From NCBI GenBank assembly GCA_040752005.1, contig JBFMFX010000008.1, forward strand, positions 1 through 64,000: a stretch of 64,000 nt of DNA. The letters run 5' to 3'. Origin of the DNA: RBG-16-66-20 sp040752005. GTDB lineage: Bacteria > Pseudomonadota > Gammaproteobacteria > Burkholderiales > SG8-39. Of the stretch, positions 53,475-61,243 are shown in pieces. Each line of letters starts with the position of its first letter. Position 1 is the stretch's first letter. The position numbers and the translations under genes are program-made. A model generated the notes under the pieces. The model did not search any database and had not been told where the DNA came from. It worked only from the letters and a program-made list of their open reading frames with translations.

Positions 53475-54254
53475 ATGACCGATCTCTCCCATGTCCGGAT
53501 CCCGTCGCTGCGCGCCAGGGTGAGCGAGGCCGAATGGCAGGCGCGAGTGAACTGCGCCGCCTGCTACCGTCTGGTGGCGCTTTTCGGGATGAACGATCTC
53601 GTCTACAACCACATCTCGGTGCGCGTGCCGGACGAGGAAGGCCGCTTCCTCATCAATCCGTACGGCTACGCCTACGAGGAGATCACCGCCTCGAGCCTGG
53701 TCAAGATAGACTTCGACGGCAACGTGGTGCTCGATTCCGGCACCGGCTACGGGATCAACCGCGCCGGGTTCGTGATCCACAGCGCGATCCACCGCGCCCG
53801 GCCCGACGTCGCCTGCGTGATCCACACCCACTCGCCGGCGGGGATGGCGGTCTCGGCGCTCAAATGCGGGCTGCTCCCGCTGACGCAGAACGCGATGTTC
53901 TTCGCCGGAATCGGTTATCACGACTACGAGGGCCCGGTAGTGGATCCCGCCGAGCAGGAGCGGCTCGTGCGCGACCTCGGCACGAACTCGGCGCTGATCC
54001 TGCGCAATCATGGGCTGCTCACGGTGGGCGCCACCGTCTGCGAGGCGTTCGTCACCATGCACTGGCTGGAGCGCGCCTGCCAGGCGCAGCTCGCGGCGAT
54101 GGCCTGCCACACCGAACTCAACTGGCCGGATCCGAAAACAGTCGAGCTGACCCGCGAACGCTACAAGCCGGGGCAGCGGCGCGGAATCACCGAGCTGGAA
54201 TGGCCGGCGCTTCTTCGCATGCTCGACCGGCGCGACCCTTCGTACCGGGAATAG
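53475..54254 (+). CDS. Class II aldolase/adducin-family protein (copy 2)
   Basis: This 259-residue zinc-dependent aldolase-fold protein has the metal histidines in CVIHTHSPAGMA and LILRNHGLLTVG. The conserved blocks YNHISVRVP, LINPYGYAYEE and NRAGFVIHSAIHRAR occur in the same order as in the copy at 11339-12112. The ATG at 53475 follows AAGGAGG at ideal spacing. It heads a four-gene operon with an SDR, an acyl-CoA dehydrogenase and a CoA-transferase, so it probably acts on a hydroxy- or oxo-acid intermediate of that pathway. The reaction is not known. Confidence 0.87.
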   Translation: MTDLSHVRIPSLRARVSEAEWQARVNCAACYRLVALFGMNDLVYNHISVRVPDEEGRFLINPYGYAYEEITASSLVKIDFDGNVVLDSGTGYGINRAGFVIHSAIHRARPDVACVIHTHSPAGMAVSALKCGLLPLTQNAMFFAGIGYHDYEGPVVDPAEQERLVRDLGTNSALILRNHGLLTVGATVCEAFVTMHWLERACQAQLAAMACHTELNWPDPKTVELTRERYKPGQRRGITELEWPALLRMLDRRDPSYRE

Positions 54255-54257
54255 CCG

Positions 54258-55163
54258 ATGCTCGAAGGAAAGGTGGTGGTGGTCACCGGCGCCGGAGGCG
54301 GCATCGGCCGCGATCTTGCGCTCGCGATGGCGGCCAAGGGCGCGAAAGTGGTGGTGAACGACGTCGGCGCCTCGGTGGCGGGCGAAGGGCGCGATCGCGG
54401 GCCGGCCGAGCGCGTCGTCGAGGAAATCCGCGCGCGCGGCGGCATGGCGGTGGCCAACACCGACAGCGTCGCCGAGTGGGAGTCGGCGAACCGCATCATC
54501 CAGACGGCGCTCGACGCTTTTGGCCGCATTGACGTGGTGGTCAACAATGCAGGGATCCTGCGCGACCGGTTCTTCTTCAACATGTCGGTCGAGGAGTGGC
54601 GCGCGGTGATTGACGTGCACCTGAACGGCACGTTCTACGTCTCGCGCGCGGCGGCGCCGTACTTCCGCAGCCAGAACTCGGGGCGCTACCTGCACATGAC
54701 CTCGACCTCGGGACTCATCGGCAACCTCGGGCAGGCGAACTACGCCGCCGCCAAGCTCGGCATCGCGGCGCTGTCCAAGTCCATCGCGCTCGACATGGCG
54801 CGCTACCACGTCACCTCGAACTGTATCTCGCCCTTTGCCTGGAGCCGGATGATCGGCACCATCCCGGCCGACACCCCGGAGCAAAAGGCGCGACTGGAGA
54901 AGCTGAAGCGCATGGAGACGGCGAAGATCGCGCCGCTCGCGGTGTACCTCGCAAGCGATGCCGCGCAGGAAGTGACCGGCCAGATCTTCGCGGTGCGCGC
55001 GAACGAGATCTTCCTCATGAGCCAGAGCCGCCCGCTGCGCTCGGTGCATCGCGGCGAGGGCTGGACGCCGGAGGCGATCGGCGAGCACGCGATTCCGGCC
55101 CTGCGCGCGCATTTCTATCCGCTGGAGCGTTCGCAGGACGTCTTTTCCTGGGACCCGGTGTGA
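54258..55163 (+). CDS. Short-chain dehydrogenase/reductase (3-hydroxyacyl-CoA dehydrogenase-like)
   Basis: This NAD(P)-dependent oxidoreductase of 301 residues has the cofactor motif TGAGGGIG, NNAG, the active-site serine in TSTSGLIGN and YAAAK (Tyr/Lys pair). The spacing and the VVVNDVGASVAGEG segment resemble the 3-hydroxyacyl-CoA dehydrogenase unit of peroxisomal multifunctional enzyme type 2. It is therefore plausibly a beta-oxidation-type dehydrogenase. It starts three bases after the aldolase stop and overlaps the next gene by four bases. Confidence 0.9.
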   Translation: MLEGKVVVVTGAGGGIGRDLALAMAAKGAKVVVNDVGASVAGEGRDRGPAERVVEEIRARGGMAVANTDSVAEWESANRIIQTALDAFGRIDVVVNNAGILRDRFFFNMSVEEWRAVIDVHLNGTFYVSRAAAPYFRSQNSGRYLHMTSTSGLIGNLGQANYAAAKLGIAALSKSIALDMARYHVTSNCISPFAWSRMIGTIPADTPEQKARLEKLKRMETAKIAPLAVYLASDAAQEVTGQIFAVRANEIFLMSQSRPLRSVHRGEGWTPEAIGEHAIPALRAHFYPLERSQDVFSWDPV

Positions 55164-56872
55164 GCGTGCGCTCGCCCGAAGGCGTGCCGGATTCCCGCGG
55201 GCTCAATCTGTTCACCGCGGATCCGGGTTTCCGGGGACTGCTCGAGCTGCACCTCGAGCCCGCGCTCGCGGCACACCTGATGCCGCACCTGGAGCGCCTC
55301 GGCGCGATGGCCGGAGCGGAACTGGACGAGTGGGCGCTGCAAGCCGACAAGAACCCGCCGGTGCTGCGCGGACAACGGATCGAGAAGCACCCCGCCTACC
55401 GCAAGCTGGAGGAAGTCGCCTTCTCGACCTACGGCCTTGCGGCGATGTCGCACCGCGCCGGCGTCCTTGGCTGGCCCGAGCCGCTTCCGCCTGCCGCCAA
55501 GTACGCCCTCACCTATCTCTACGTCCAGGCGGAGTTCGGCGTCTGCTGCCCGCTCTCGATGACCGACGCGCTCACGCGCACGATCCGCAAGTTCGCCGAC
55601 CCGGCGCTCGCGGCGCGCTATCTGCCCGCCCTCACCTCGCAGGACATGGACGCGCTCGTCCAGGGCGCGATGTTCATGACCGAACGGCAGGCGGGTTCCG
55701 ACGTCGGCGCCATACGCACCCGCGCGGTGAGGTCGGGCGAGGCGTGGGCGCTCTACGGCGAGAAATGGTTCTGCTCGAACGCCGACGCGGGGCTCGCGCT
55801 GGTGCTCGCGCGCCCCGAGGGCGCGCCCGGCGGAACGCGCGGGCTCTCGCTCTTTCTCATGCCGCGCGTGCTCGCCGACGGCTCGCCCAACCGCTACCGC
55901 ATCGTGCGCCTGAAGGACAAGCTCGGCACGCGCGACATGCCGAGCGGCGAGATCGTGCTGGAGGGCGCCGTGGCGTATCTGGTCGGCGACCCGGAGCGCG
56001 GCTTCGTGCAGATGGCCGACATGATCAACATGTCGCGCCTTTCCAACGGCGTACGCGCCGCCGGGCTCATGCGCCGCGCGCTCACCGAGGCGCTTTTCGT
56101 CGCGCGCCGCCGCGTCGCCTTCGAGCGGCCGCTCATCGAGCTGCCGCTCGTGCGCCGCCAGCTCCTCAAGCTCATGCTCCCGACCGAAGCGGCGCGCAGC
56201 GTGATGCTCTACGCCGCGCTCGAGCTGGCGAAGGCCGACGCCGGCGACGAGGCGGCGCGGCGGCGCGTGCGCGTTCTCACCCCGCTGCTGAAGTTTCGCG
56301 CCTGCCGCGACGCGCGGCGCGTCACCGGCGACGCGATGGAGGTGCGCGGCGGCGTCGGCTACACCGAGGAGTGGTCGGATCCCCGCCTGGTGAGGGATGC
56401 GCACCTGGGCTCGATCTGGGAGGGCACTTCCAACATCGTCGCGCTCGACGTGCTGCGCGCGATCCGCAAGGAGGCGGCGCTCGATGCGCTGCTGCCGGAC
56501 CTCAATGCCCGCATCGAGCGCGCGCCGCGGCTGCTTGCCGCGCGCGTCGCCGCCTCGCTCGACAAGGCCGCCGCCTTCGCGTACGAGGCGGCGACCGCCG
56601 GGCCCGAATCGCACGCGCGCCAGGCGGCGAGCGGCCTTTACTACGCGGTCGCGGCGGCGCTGCTCGCCGACGAGGGCACGCGCCTTGCCGCGCGCGGCGA
56701 CTGCCGCCGCCATCTGCTCGCATTGCTCGCCTATGTGCATCGCCTTGCGCCGCGCGATCCGTTGCGCGGCGACGCGCAGCGGATCGAGCAGGCGTTCGCG
56801 CAGGCGCTGCTTCCCGAGACCCCGGTCGGCCCGGAAGCGCTCGAAAGGATTCTTCCCATCCTGTCGCATTGA
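55160..56872 (+). CDS. Acyl-CoA dehydrogenase, AidB-like
   Basis: This 570-residue flavoenzyme of the acyl-CoA dehydrogenase superfamily has the AidB-type N-terminal domain (long helical lead before AAKYALTYLYVQAEFGVCCPLSMTDALTRTIRKF). FAD and substrate motifs are FMTERQAGSDVGAIRTRA, GEKWFCSNADAG, IVRLKDKLGTRDMPSGEI and the terminal SIWEGTSNIVALDVLRAI containing the catalytic-type glutamate. Substrate unknown. The GTG start overlaps the SDR stop codon (GTGTGA), so it is translationally coupled. The CoA-transferase gene follows nine bases later. Confidence 0.9.
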   Translation: MSVRSPEGVPDSRGLNLFTADPGFRGLLELHLEPALAAHLMPHLERLGAMAGAELDEWALQADKNPPVLRGQRIEKHPAYRKLEEVAFSTYGLAAMSHRAGVLGWPEPLPPAAKYALTYLYVQAEFGVCCPLSMTDALTRTIRKFADPALAARYLPALTSQDMDALVQGAMFMTERQAGSDVGAIRTRAVRSGEAWALYGEKWFCSNADAGLALVLARPEGAPGGTRGLSLFLMPRVLADGSPNRYRIVRLKDKLGTRDMPSGEIVLEGAVAYLVGDPERGFVQMADMINMSRLSNGVRAAGLMRRALTEALFVARRRVAFERPLIELPLVRRQLLKLMLPTEAARSVMLYAALELAKADAGDEAARRRVRVLTPLLKFRACRDARRVTGDAMEVRGGVGYTEEWSDPRLVRDAHLGSIWEGTSNIVALDVLRAIRKEAALDALLPDLNARIERAPRLLAARVAASLDKAAAFAYEAATAGPESHARQAASGLYYAVAAALLADEGTRLAARGDCRRHLLALLAYVHRLAPRDPLRGDAQRIEQAFAQALLPETPVGPEALERILPILSH

Positions 56873-56881
56873 GGGTTTGTC

Positions 56882-58105
56882 ATGCCCGGACCGCTTTCGC
56901 ACATCCGCGTCCTCGACCTCTCGCGCGTGCTCGCGGGGCCGTGGGCGTCGCAGAACCTGGGCGACCTCGGCGCCGAGGTGATCAAGATCGAGCGCCCCGG
57001 CTCGGGCGACGACACGCGCGGCTGGGGGCCGCCCTGGCTGAAGGACGCCGCCGGCAACGATACCCGCGAATCGGCGTACTACCTCTCGGTCAACCGCAAC
57101 AAGAAGTCGGTCACGGTGGACATCTCGAAGCCGGAGGGGCAGGCCCTGGTGCGCGAGCTCGCGGCCAGATGCGAGGTGCTGATCGAGAACTACAAGGTGG
57201 GCGCGTTGAAGAAGTACGGCCTCGACTACGAGAGCCTGCGCGCGGTCAATCCGTCGCTCGTGTATTGCTCGGTGACCGGTTTCGGGCAGGACGGGCCGTA
57301 CGCGCCGCGCCCCGGCTACGATTTCATCTTCCAGGGCATGGGAGGCCTCATGTCCATCACCGGCGAGCGCGACGGCCAGCCCGGCGCCGGCCCGCAGAAG
57401 GTGGGCATCGCCATCACCGACGTCCTCACCGGCATGTACGCGACGGTGGCGATCCTCGCCGCGCTCATGCACCGCGAACGCACCGGCGAGGGCCAGTACA
57501 TTGACGCGGCGCTGCTCGACACCATCGTCGCCTTCTGCGCCAATCAGGCGGTGTCGTACTTCGTCTCCGGCCGGATCCCGGTCCGCTGGGGCAACGCCCA
57601 TCCGCAGGTCGTGCCCTACGAGGTGTTCCCCACCGCCGACGGCCACCTCATCCTCGCGGTCGGCAACGATTCGCAGTTCGAGCGCTTCTGCCAGGCCGCC
57701 GGCTGCCCGGAGCTTGCCGCCGAGCCGCGCTTCCGGACGATGTCCCAGCGCATCGTCCACCGCGCCGAGCTGATCCCGATCATCCGCGAGATCATGCGCA
57801 CGCGCACCAAGCGCGAGTGGATCGAGCTTCTGGAAGCGGCCAACGTCCCCTGCGGCCCGATCAACGACATGAAGGAGGTGTTCGAGGACCCGCAGGTGCG
57901 CCACCGGGGCTTGCGCGTGGACATGCCGCATCCGGCGGGCAGCGCGGCGCCGGTGGTCGCCAGTCCGCTGCGGCTCTCGAAGACCCCGGTCGAATACCGC
58001 CTCGCCCCGCCGCTGCTGGGGCAGCATACCGCGGAGGTGCTCAAGGGCCTGCTCGGAAAGTCGGACGCCGAGATCGCGCGGCTCAGGAGCGCCGGCGTCG
58101 TCTGA
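56882..58105 (+). CDS. Family III CoA-transferase (CaiB/BaiF)
   Basis: The 407-residue product moves CoA between a donor acyl-CoA and an acceptor carboxylic acid. It shows the family opening VLDLSRVLAGPWASQNLGDLGAEVIKIERPGSGDDTR, the SVNRNKKSVTVD segment, the probable catalytic aspartate in GIAITDVLTGMYA (Asp180) and WGNAHPQVVPYEVF. It is the fourth gene of the operon and is probably the entry step that makes the CoA-thioester used by the acyl-CoA dehydrogenase and SDR. Its 3' end overlaps the convergent hepT-like gene by 23 bases. Confidence 0.93.
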   Translation: MPGPLSHIRVLDLSRVLAGPWASQNLGDLGAEVIKIERPGSGDDTRGWGPPWLKDAAGNDTRESAYYLSVNRNKKSVTVDISKPEGQALVRELAARCEVLIENYKVGALKKYGLDYESLRAVNPSLVYCSVTGFGQDGPYAPRPGYDFIFQGMGGLMSITGERDGQPGAGPQKVGIAITDVLTGMYATVAILAALMHRERTGEGQYIDAALLDTIVAFCANQAVSYFVSGRIPVRWGNAHPQVVPYEVFPTADGHLILAVGNDSQFERFCQAAGCPELAAEPRFRTMSQRIVHRAELIPIIREIMRTRTKREWIELLEAANVPCGPINDMKEVFEDPQVRHRGLRVDMPHPAGSAAPVVASPLRLSKTPVEYRLAPPLLGQHTAEVLKGLLGKSDAEIARLRSAGVV

Positions 58106-58448
58106 GGCGCCGGCGGCGGATCACCGCCACTGCCTCGCAGAGGGCTCGAAGGTCCTTCGCCGCGACGTTCCAGACGATCTCCGGATCGGTGCGCCAGTAC
58201 TGATGCGCGAGCCGGTCCCGCATGCGCGCCGCTGCGGCCCAGGTAACGCCGGGCGCTTCCACGGCGAGATCCACGCCCAGCGCCTGTACCGTCTTGATCG
58301 CCTCGCCGATCATGATCAGCCGCGCGATCACCGCGTCGCGCGCCATCTCATCGCCGAGGAAGGCGCGCTTTCCCCCGCGGATGTACCGGCGGATCGCCCG
58401 CGCAGACTCCAGGATGTCGTCGAGAAAGGCGACCGGATCGCGCGCCAC
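58083..58448 (-). CDS. HepT-like HEPN ribonuclease toxin (DUF86)
   Basis: This 121-residue HEPN-fold protein has the RNase motif R-x4-H-x-Y as RDRLAHQYW (Arg77, His82, Tyr84). It also has the family lead-in FLDDILESARAIRRYIRG and LIMIGEAIKTV. HepT proteins cleave RNA and are silenced when the partner MNT nucleotidyltransferase adds AMP to the motif tyrosine. The GTG start at 58448 lies five bases after the antitoxin stop, so translation is probably coupled. The very basic C terminus (RRRRLRRRRRS) falls partly inside the antisense overlap with the CoA-transferase gene and may be an extension by readthrough. The pair sits between two metabolic operons. Confidence 0.85.
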   Translation of the reverse strand: MARDPVAFLDDILESARAIRRYIRGGKRAFLGDEMARDAVIARLIMIGEAIKTVQALGVDLAVEAPGVTWAAAARMRDRLAHQYWRTDPEIVWNVAAKDLRALCEAVAVIRRRRLRRRRRS

Positions 58449-58453
58449 GCCGG

Positions 58454-58966
58454 CTACAGGATGCGAACCATTTCCCGCCGCGCTCTCGCCAGCACGCGCG
58501 GCTTGAGTGTCCGGGTCGTGAAGACGTCCACCCTGCGCCCGAAAAGTGCCTCCAGGTCCTGCTCGAAGCCGAGCAGATCGAGCAGCGATCGGCCCCGCTC
58601 CAGCTCCACGAGAAAATCGAGGTCGCTTGCGGGTTCCTCCGCCCCGCGCGCCGCCGATCCGAAAAGCGACATCGTGCGCACGCCGTGCACCCCTGCCAGT
58701 GTCCGCAGCAGCGTCCGGCGTGCGAGCACCTCCTCGCGCAGCGCGCCGCCACCGGCGCGCGCGACTTCCAGCGCAAGGCCCAGCCCGCGCAACACCTGCG
58801 CCACCTTGTCCAGTCGTGCGGTGCTCTTGCCAGCCTCCAGCTCCTGCAGAAAGCGCACCGACACCCCGAGCCGCTGCGCCGCCTCGCGCAGCGACCAGCC
58901 GCGCGCCCGCCGCGCAGCGCGCACGCGCGCGGCGATTCCGGCTGCGGGCCAAAAGTCACGAGCCAT
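58454..58966 (-). CDS. MntA-type antitoxin with N-terminal XRE helix-turn-helix
   Basis: The 170-residue product has two domains. Residues ~12-65 form a Cro/C1-type helix-turn-helix (GWSLREAAQRLGVSVRFLQELEAGKSTARLDKVAQVL). Residues ~75-170 form a minimal nucleotidyltransferase with the complete motif GS-x10-D-x-D (Gly103-Ser104, Asp115, Asp117) and a third Asp147 in RVDVFT. MntA enzymes AMPylate the HepT tyrosine. The DNA-binding domain suggests that this antitoxin also represses its own operon, and an inverted repeat lies just upstream at 58980-59009. It precedes hepT by five bases. Without the HTH it has the normal size of a MNT antitoxin. Confidence 0.87.
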   Translation of the reverse strand: MARDFWPAAGIAARVRAARRARGWSLREAAQRLGVSVRFLQELEAGKSTARLDKVAQVLRGLGLALEVARAGGGALREEVLARRTLLRTLAGVHGVRTMSLFGSAARGAEEPASDLDFLVELERGRSLLDLLGFEQDLEALFGRRVDVFTTRTLKPRVLARARREMVRIL

Positions 58967-58975
58967 CGGGCCATT

Positions 58976-59009
58976 GTATTACGATCATGCCTGCTGCACT
59001 GCGATCGTA
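58976..59009 (-). promoter_or_regulatory. Candidate operator/promoter of the HTH-MNT/HepT module
   Basis: The inverted repeat TACGATC (58980-58986) and GATCGTA (59003-59009) has a 16-base spacer. The left arm touches a minus-strand -10-like TAATAC (58981-58976), ten bases from the antitoxin ATG. A helix-turn-helix protein bound to both arms would block that promoter. The sequence features are direct; repression by the antitoxin is inferred. Confidence 0.4.
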
Positions 59010-59099
59010 GCGACGGCCACGGACGGCGTCGCGCCGCGACGGCTCGCCGCGCCGGCGAAACAGGCGCCCGCGCGTCAGGGCCTGTGCCAGACTTGCGCT

Positions 59100-60086
59100 A
59101 TGCTCGGTGCCGCTGTGCGCGTGCTGCTCGTGGATCCGATTGACCCTTCCGGCGAGGCGCTGCTGCGCGAACGCGGCGCCGCGGTGCTCGCCGCGCCCGA
59201 CGGCGAGGCGGCGACCGTCAAGCGCCTCGCCCGCGACTGCGACGCGCTCATCACCCGCTCGAAGCTCCCCGACGACCTGTTCGATGCGGCGCCCGGCCTG
59301 CGCGCGGTCACGATCCACGGCACCGGCACCGATCTGGTTCCGCTCGCCGCGGCCAACGCGCACGGCGTGGCGGTCGCGAACCTGCCGGGAAGCAACGCGC
59401 AGTCGGTCGCCGAATACTGCGCGATGGCGATGCTGATGCTCGCACGCAACATCGTCCCGATCATGGCGGCGATGCGCGCCCGCCCCTGGGACGAAGCGCG
59501 CGCGCTCGGGGCCGCCGCGCACGAGATCGCCGAGATGACCGCAGGCATCGTCGGCGTCGGCGCGATCGGCGCGCGCCTGGCACGCATCCTCCGGCACGGC
59601 TTCGGCATGCGCGTGCTCGGGCATCGGCGCCGGCTCGACCGGCTGCCGCCCGAGGCGGAAGCGGCGCCGCTCGAGCGGCTGCTCGCGGAATCGGATTTCG
59701 TGGTGCTCACCTGCCCGCTCACGCCCGAAACGCACCATCTCCTCGACCGCGAGCGCTTCGCCCTGATGAAGCCCACGGCGTGGCTGGTCAACGTCGGCCG
59801 CGGGCCGGTGGTGGACGAAGCGGCGCTCGTCGAGGCCCTGCGCGAACGCCGCATCGCCGGTGCGATGCTCGACGTCTACGAGCACTACCGCATCGAGCCG
59901 GGACATCCGCTCTTTGCGCTCGACAACGTCATCCTCACGCCGCACCTTTCGGGCATGACGCGCGAGTCGCGCCGCCGGATGGGACGCGCGGCGGCCGAGG
60001 CGACGCTCGCCATGCTCGCCGGCGAGCGCCCGGCCCACCTGGTCAATCCCGACGTCTGGCCGAAGTTCCGCGCGAGGCTCCAATGA
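59100..60086 (+). CDS. D-2-hydroxyacid dehydrogenase (NAD-binding, phosphoglycerate dehydrogenase-like)
   Basis: The 328-residue product has the D-isomer-specific 2-hydroxyacid dehydrogenase layout. There is a split catalytic domain with HGTGTDLVPLAAANAHGVAVANLPGSNAQSVAEY, and the NAD-binding GIVGVGAIGARLARIL. Active-site residues are seen in NVGRGPVVDEAALVEAL (Arg/Glu region), DVYEHYRIEPGHPLF and the catalytic histidine in TPHLSGMT. It reduces a 2-oxoacid or oxidises a 2-hydroxyacid; the substrate is unknown. The ATG at 59100 is 90 bases from the dyad of the toxin-antitoxin module on the other strand. The gene ends in an ATGA overlap with the enolase-superfamily gene. Confidence 0.9.
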   Translation: MLGAAVRVLLVDPIDPSGEALLRERGAAVLAAPDGEAATVKRLARDCDALITRSKLPDDLFDAAPGLRAVTIHGTGTDLVPLAAANAHGVAVANLPGSNAQSVAEYCAMAMLMLARNIVPIMAAMRARPWDEARALGAAAHEIAEMTAGIVGVGAIGARLARILRHGFGMRVLGHRRRLDRLPPEAEAAPLERLLAESDFVVLTCPLTPETHHLLDRERFALMKPTAWLVNVGRGPVVDEAALVEALRERRIAGAMLDVYEHYRIEPGHPLFALDNVILTPHLSGMTRESRRRMGRAAAEATLAMLAGERPAHLVNPDVWPKFRARLQ

Positions 60087-61237
60087 CTGCCGAGCTGAGA
60101 ATCGCCGAAGTCCGCGCGTTTCCGGTCTCGTTCGCCGTGCCGCCGGAGCGCCGCGTCACGCTCGGCATCGGCACCGCGGTCAAGCGCGACGCGGTCGTCG
60201 TGAGGGTGCGCACCGCCGGCGGGCTCGTCGGCTGGGGCGAAGCGCACCACGGGCGCGCGCATACGGCGGTCGCCAAGCTCATCGAGACCACGCTCGCGCA
60301 GCTCGTCCTCGGCATGGACGCATGGGACGTGGTCGGGGTCTGGAAGCGCGTCTACGACAAGCAGCTTGCGAGCCACGGCATGGGCGCCGGCGCCTGCCTG
60401 GCGATGAGCGGCATTGACATGGCGCTGTGGGACATCCGCGGCAAAGCGGCCGGCCTGCCGCTCTACCGGCTGCTCGGCGGCGCGAGCCGGCCGGTGCCCG
60501 CCTACGCCGGTGGCGTCTCGTTCGGCTATCAGCCGCCGGCCGCACTCGTGGACGAGGTGCAGAAGTCGCTCGCCGCGGGCTACCGCGCCGTGAAGCTGCG
60601 CGTGGGCGACTCGCCCGAGCGCGACCTCGCCCGGATCGCCGCGGTGCGCAAGGCGGCAGGCGACGGGATCGCGATCCTCGCCGACGCCAACACCGGCTGC
60701 GGCCTCGAGGACGTGCGGCGCCTCCTGCCCGGCCTCGACGAGCTGGGCGTCGGCTGGCTGGAGGAACCGTTTCCGGCGCACGACATGCGCAGCTATCGCC
60801 TGGCGCGCAGTTTCGGAAGAACCCCGTTCGCCGCCGGCGAGAACCACTACACCCGCTTCGAGTTCAACCGCGTGATCGAGGACGGCGCGATCACGATCCT
60901 CCAGCCCGACCTGTCCAAGACCGGAGGCCTCACCGAGGCGCTGCGCATCGCGGCGATGGCCTCGGCGTGGAAGCTGCCGATCCACCCGCACAGCTCGATG
61001 ACCGCGCTCAATCACGCCGCCTCGATCCACTTCCTCGCCGCGCTGGACAACGGCGGATATTTCGAGGCGGACGTCTCGCAGGCGAATCGCTTTCGCGACG
61101 AGCTGTGCGGCGCGCCGCCGTACACGCTGGACCGCGACGGCTGCGTGCGGCCGCTCGAGGCCCCCGGCCTGGGGCTCGAAGTGGACGAGGCGTTCCTCGC
61201 CGCGCACCCGCCGATCGAAGGACCCGGATATATTTAG
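60083..61237 (+). CDS. Enolase-superfamily enzyme (mandelate racemase/muconate lactonizing type)
   Basis: The 384-residue product has the capping domain (RRVTLGIGTAVKRDAVVVRVRTAGGLVGWGE) and a barrel. The barrel holds the acid/base lysine in VKLRVG, metal ligands in ILADANTG (Asp), GWLEEPFPA (Glu) and FAAGENHYTR (Glu), and a histidine in IHPHSSMT. This pattern fits the mandelate racemase subgroup, which racemises or dehydrates hydroxy/sugar acids; lactonizing activity is less likely with the conserved histidine. It is coupled to a 2-hydroxyacid dehydrogenase, suggesting a hydroxy- or sugar-acid pathway. The substrate is not deducible. Confidence 0.9.
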   Translation: MTAELRIAEVRAFPVSFAVPPERRVTLGIGTAVKRDAVVVRVRTAGGLVGWGEAHHGRAHTAVAKLIETTLAQLVLGMDAWDVVGVWKRVYDKQLASHGMGAGACLAMSGIDMALWDIRGKAAGLPLYRLLGGASRPVPAYAGGVSFGYQPPAALVDEVQKSLAAGYRAVKLRVGDSPERDLARIAAVRKAAGDGIAILADANTGCGLEDVRRLLPGLDELGVGWLEEPFPAHDMRSYRLARSFGRTPFAAGENHYTRFEFNRVIEDGAITILQPDLSKTGGLTEALRIAAMASAWKLPIHPHSSMTALNHAASIHFLAALDNGGYFEADVSQANRFRDELCGAPPYTLDRDGCVRPLEAPGLGLEVDEAFLAAHPPIEGPGYI

Positions 61238-61243
61238 CGACCT

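Noticed and set aside
52974..55112. A 712-codon minus-strand frame overlapping etfB and the aldolase operon
   Set aside because: Same explanation: a GC-driven shadow frame opposite and out of frame with genes of clear identity.
55115..58027. A 970-codon minus-strand open frame
   Set aside because: It is antisense to the SDR, AidB-like dehydrogenase and CoA-transferase genes. No recognisable domain was found in its His/Arg-rich translation.
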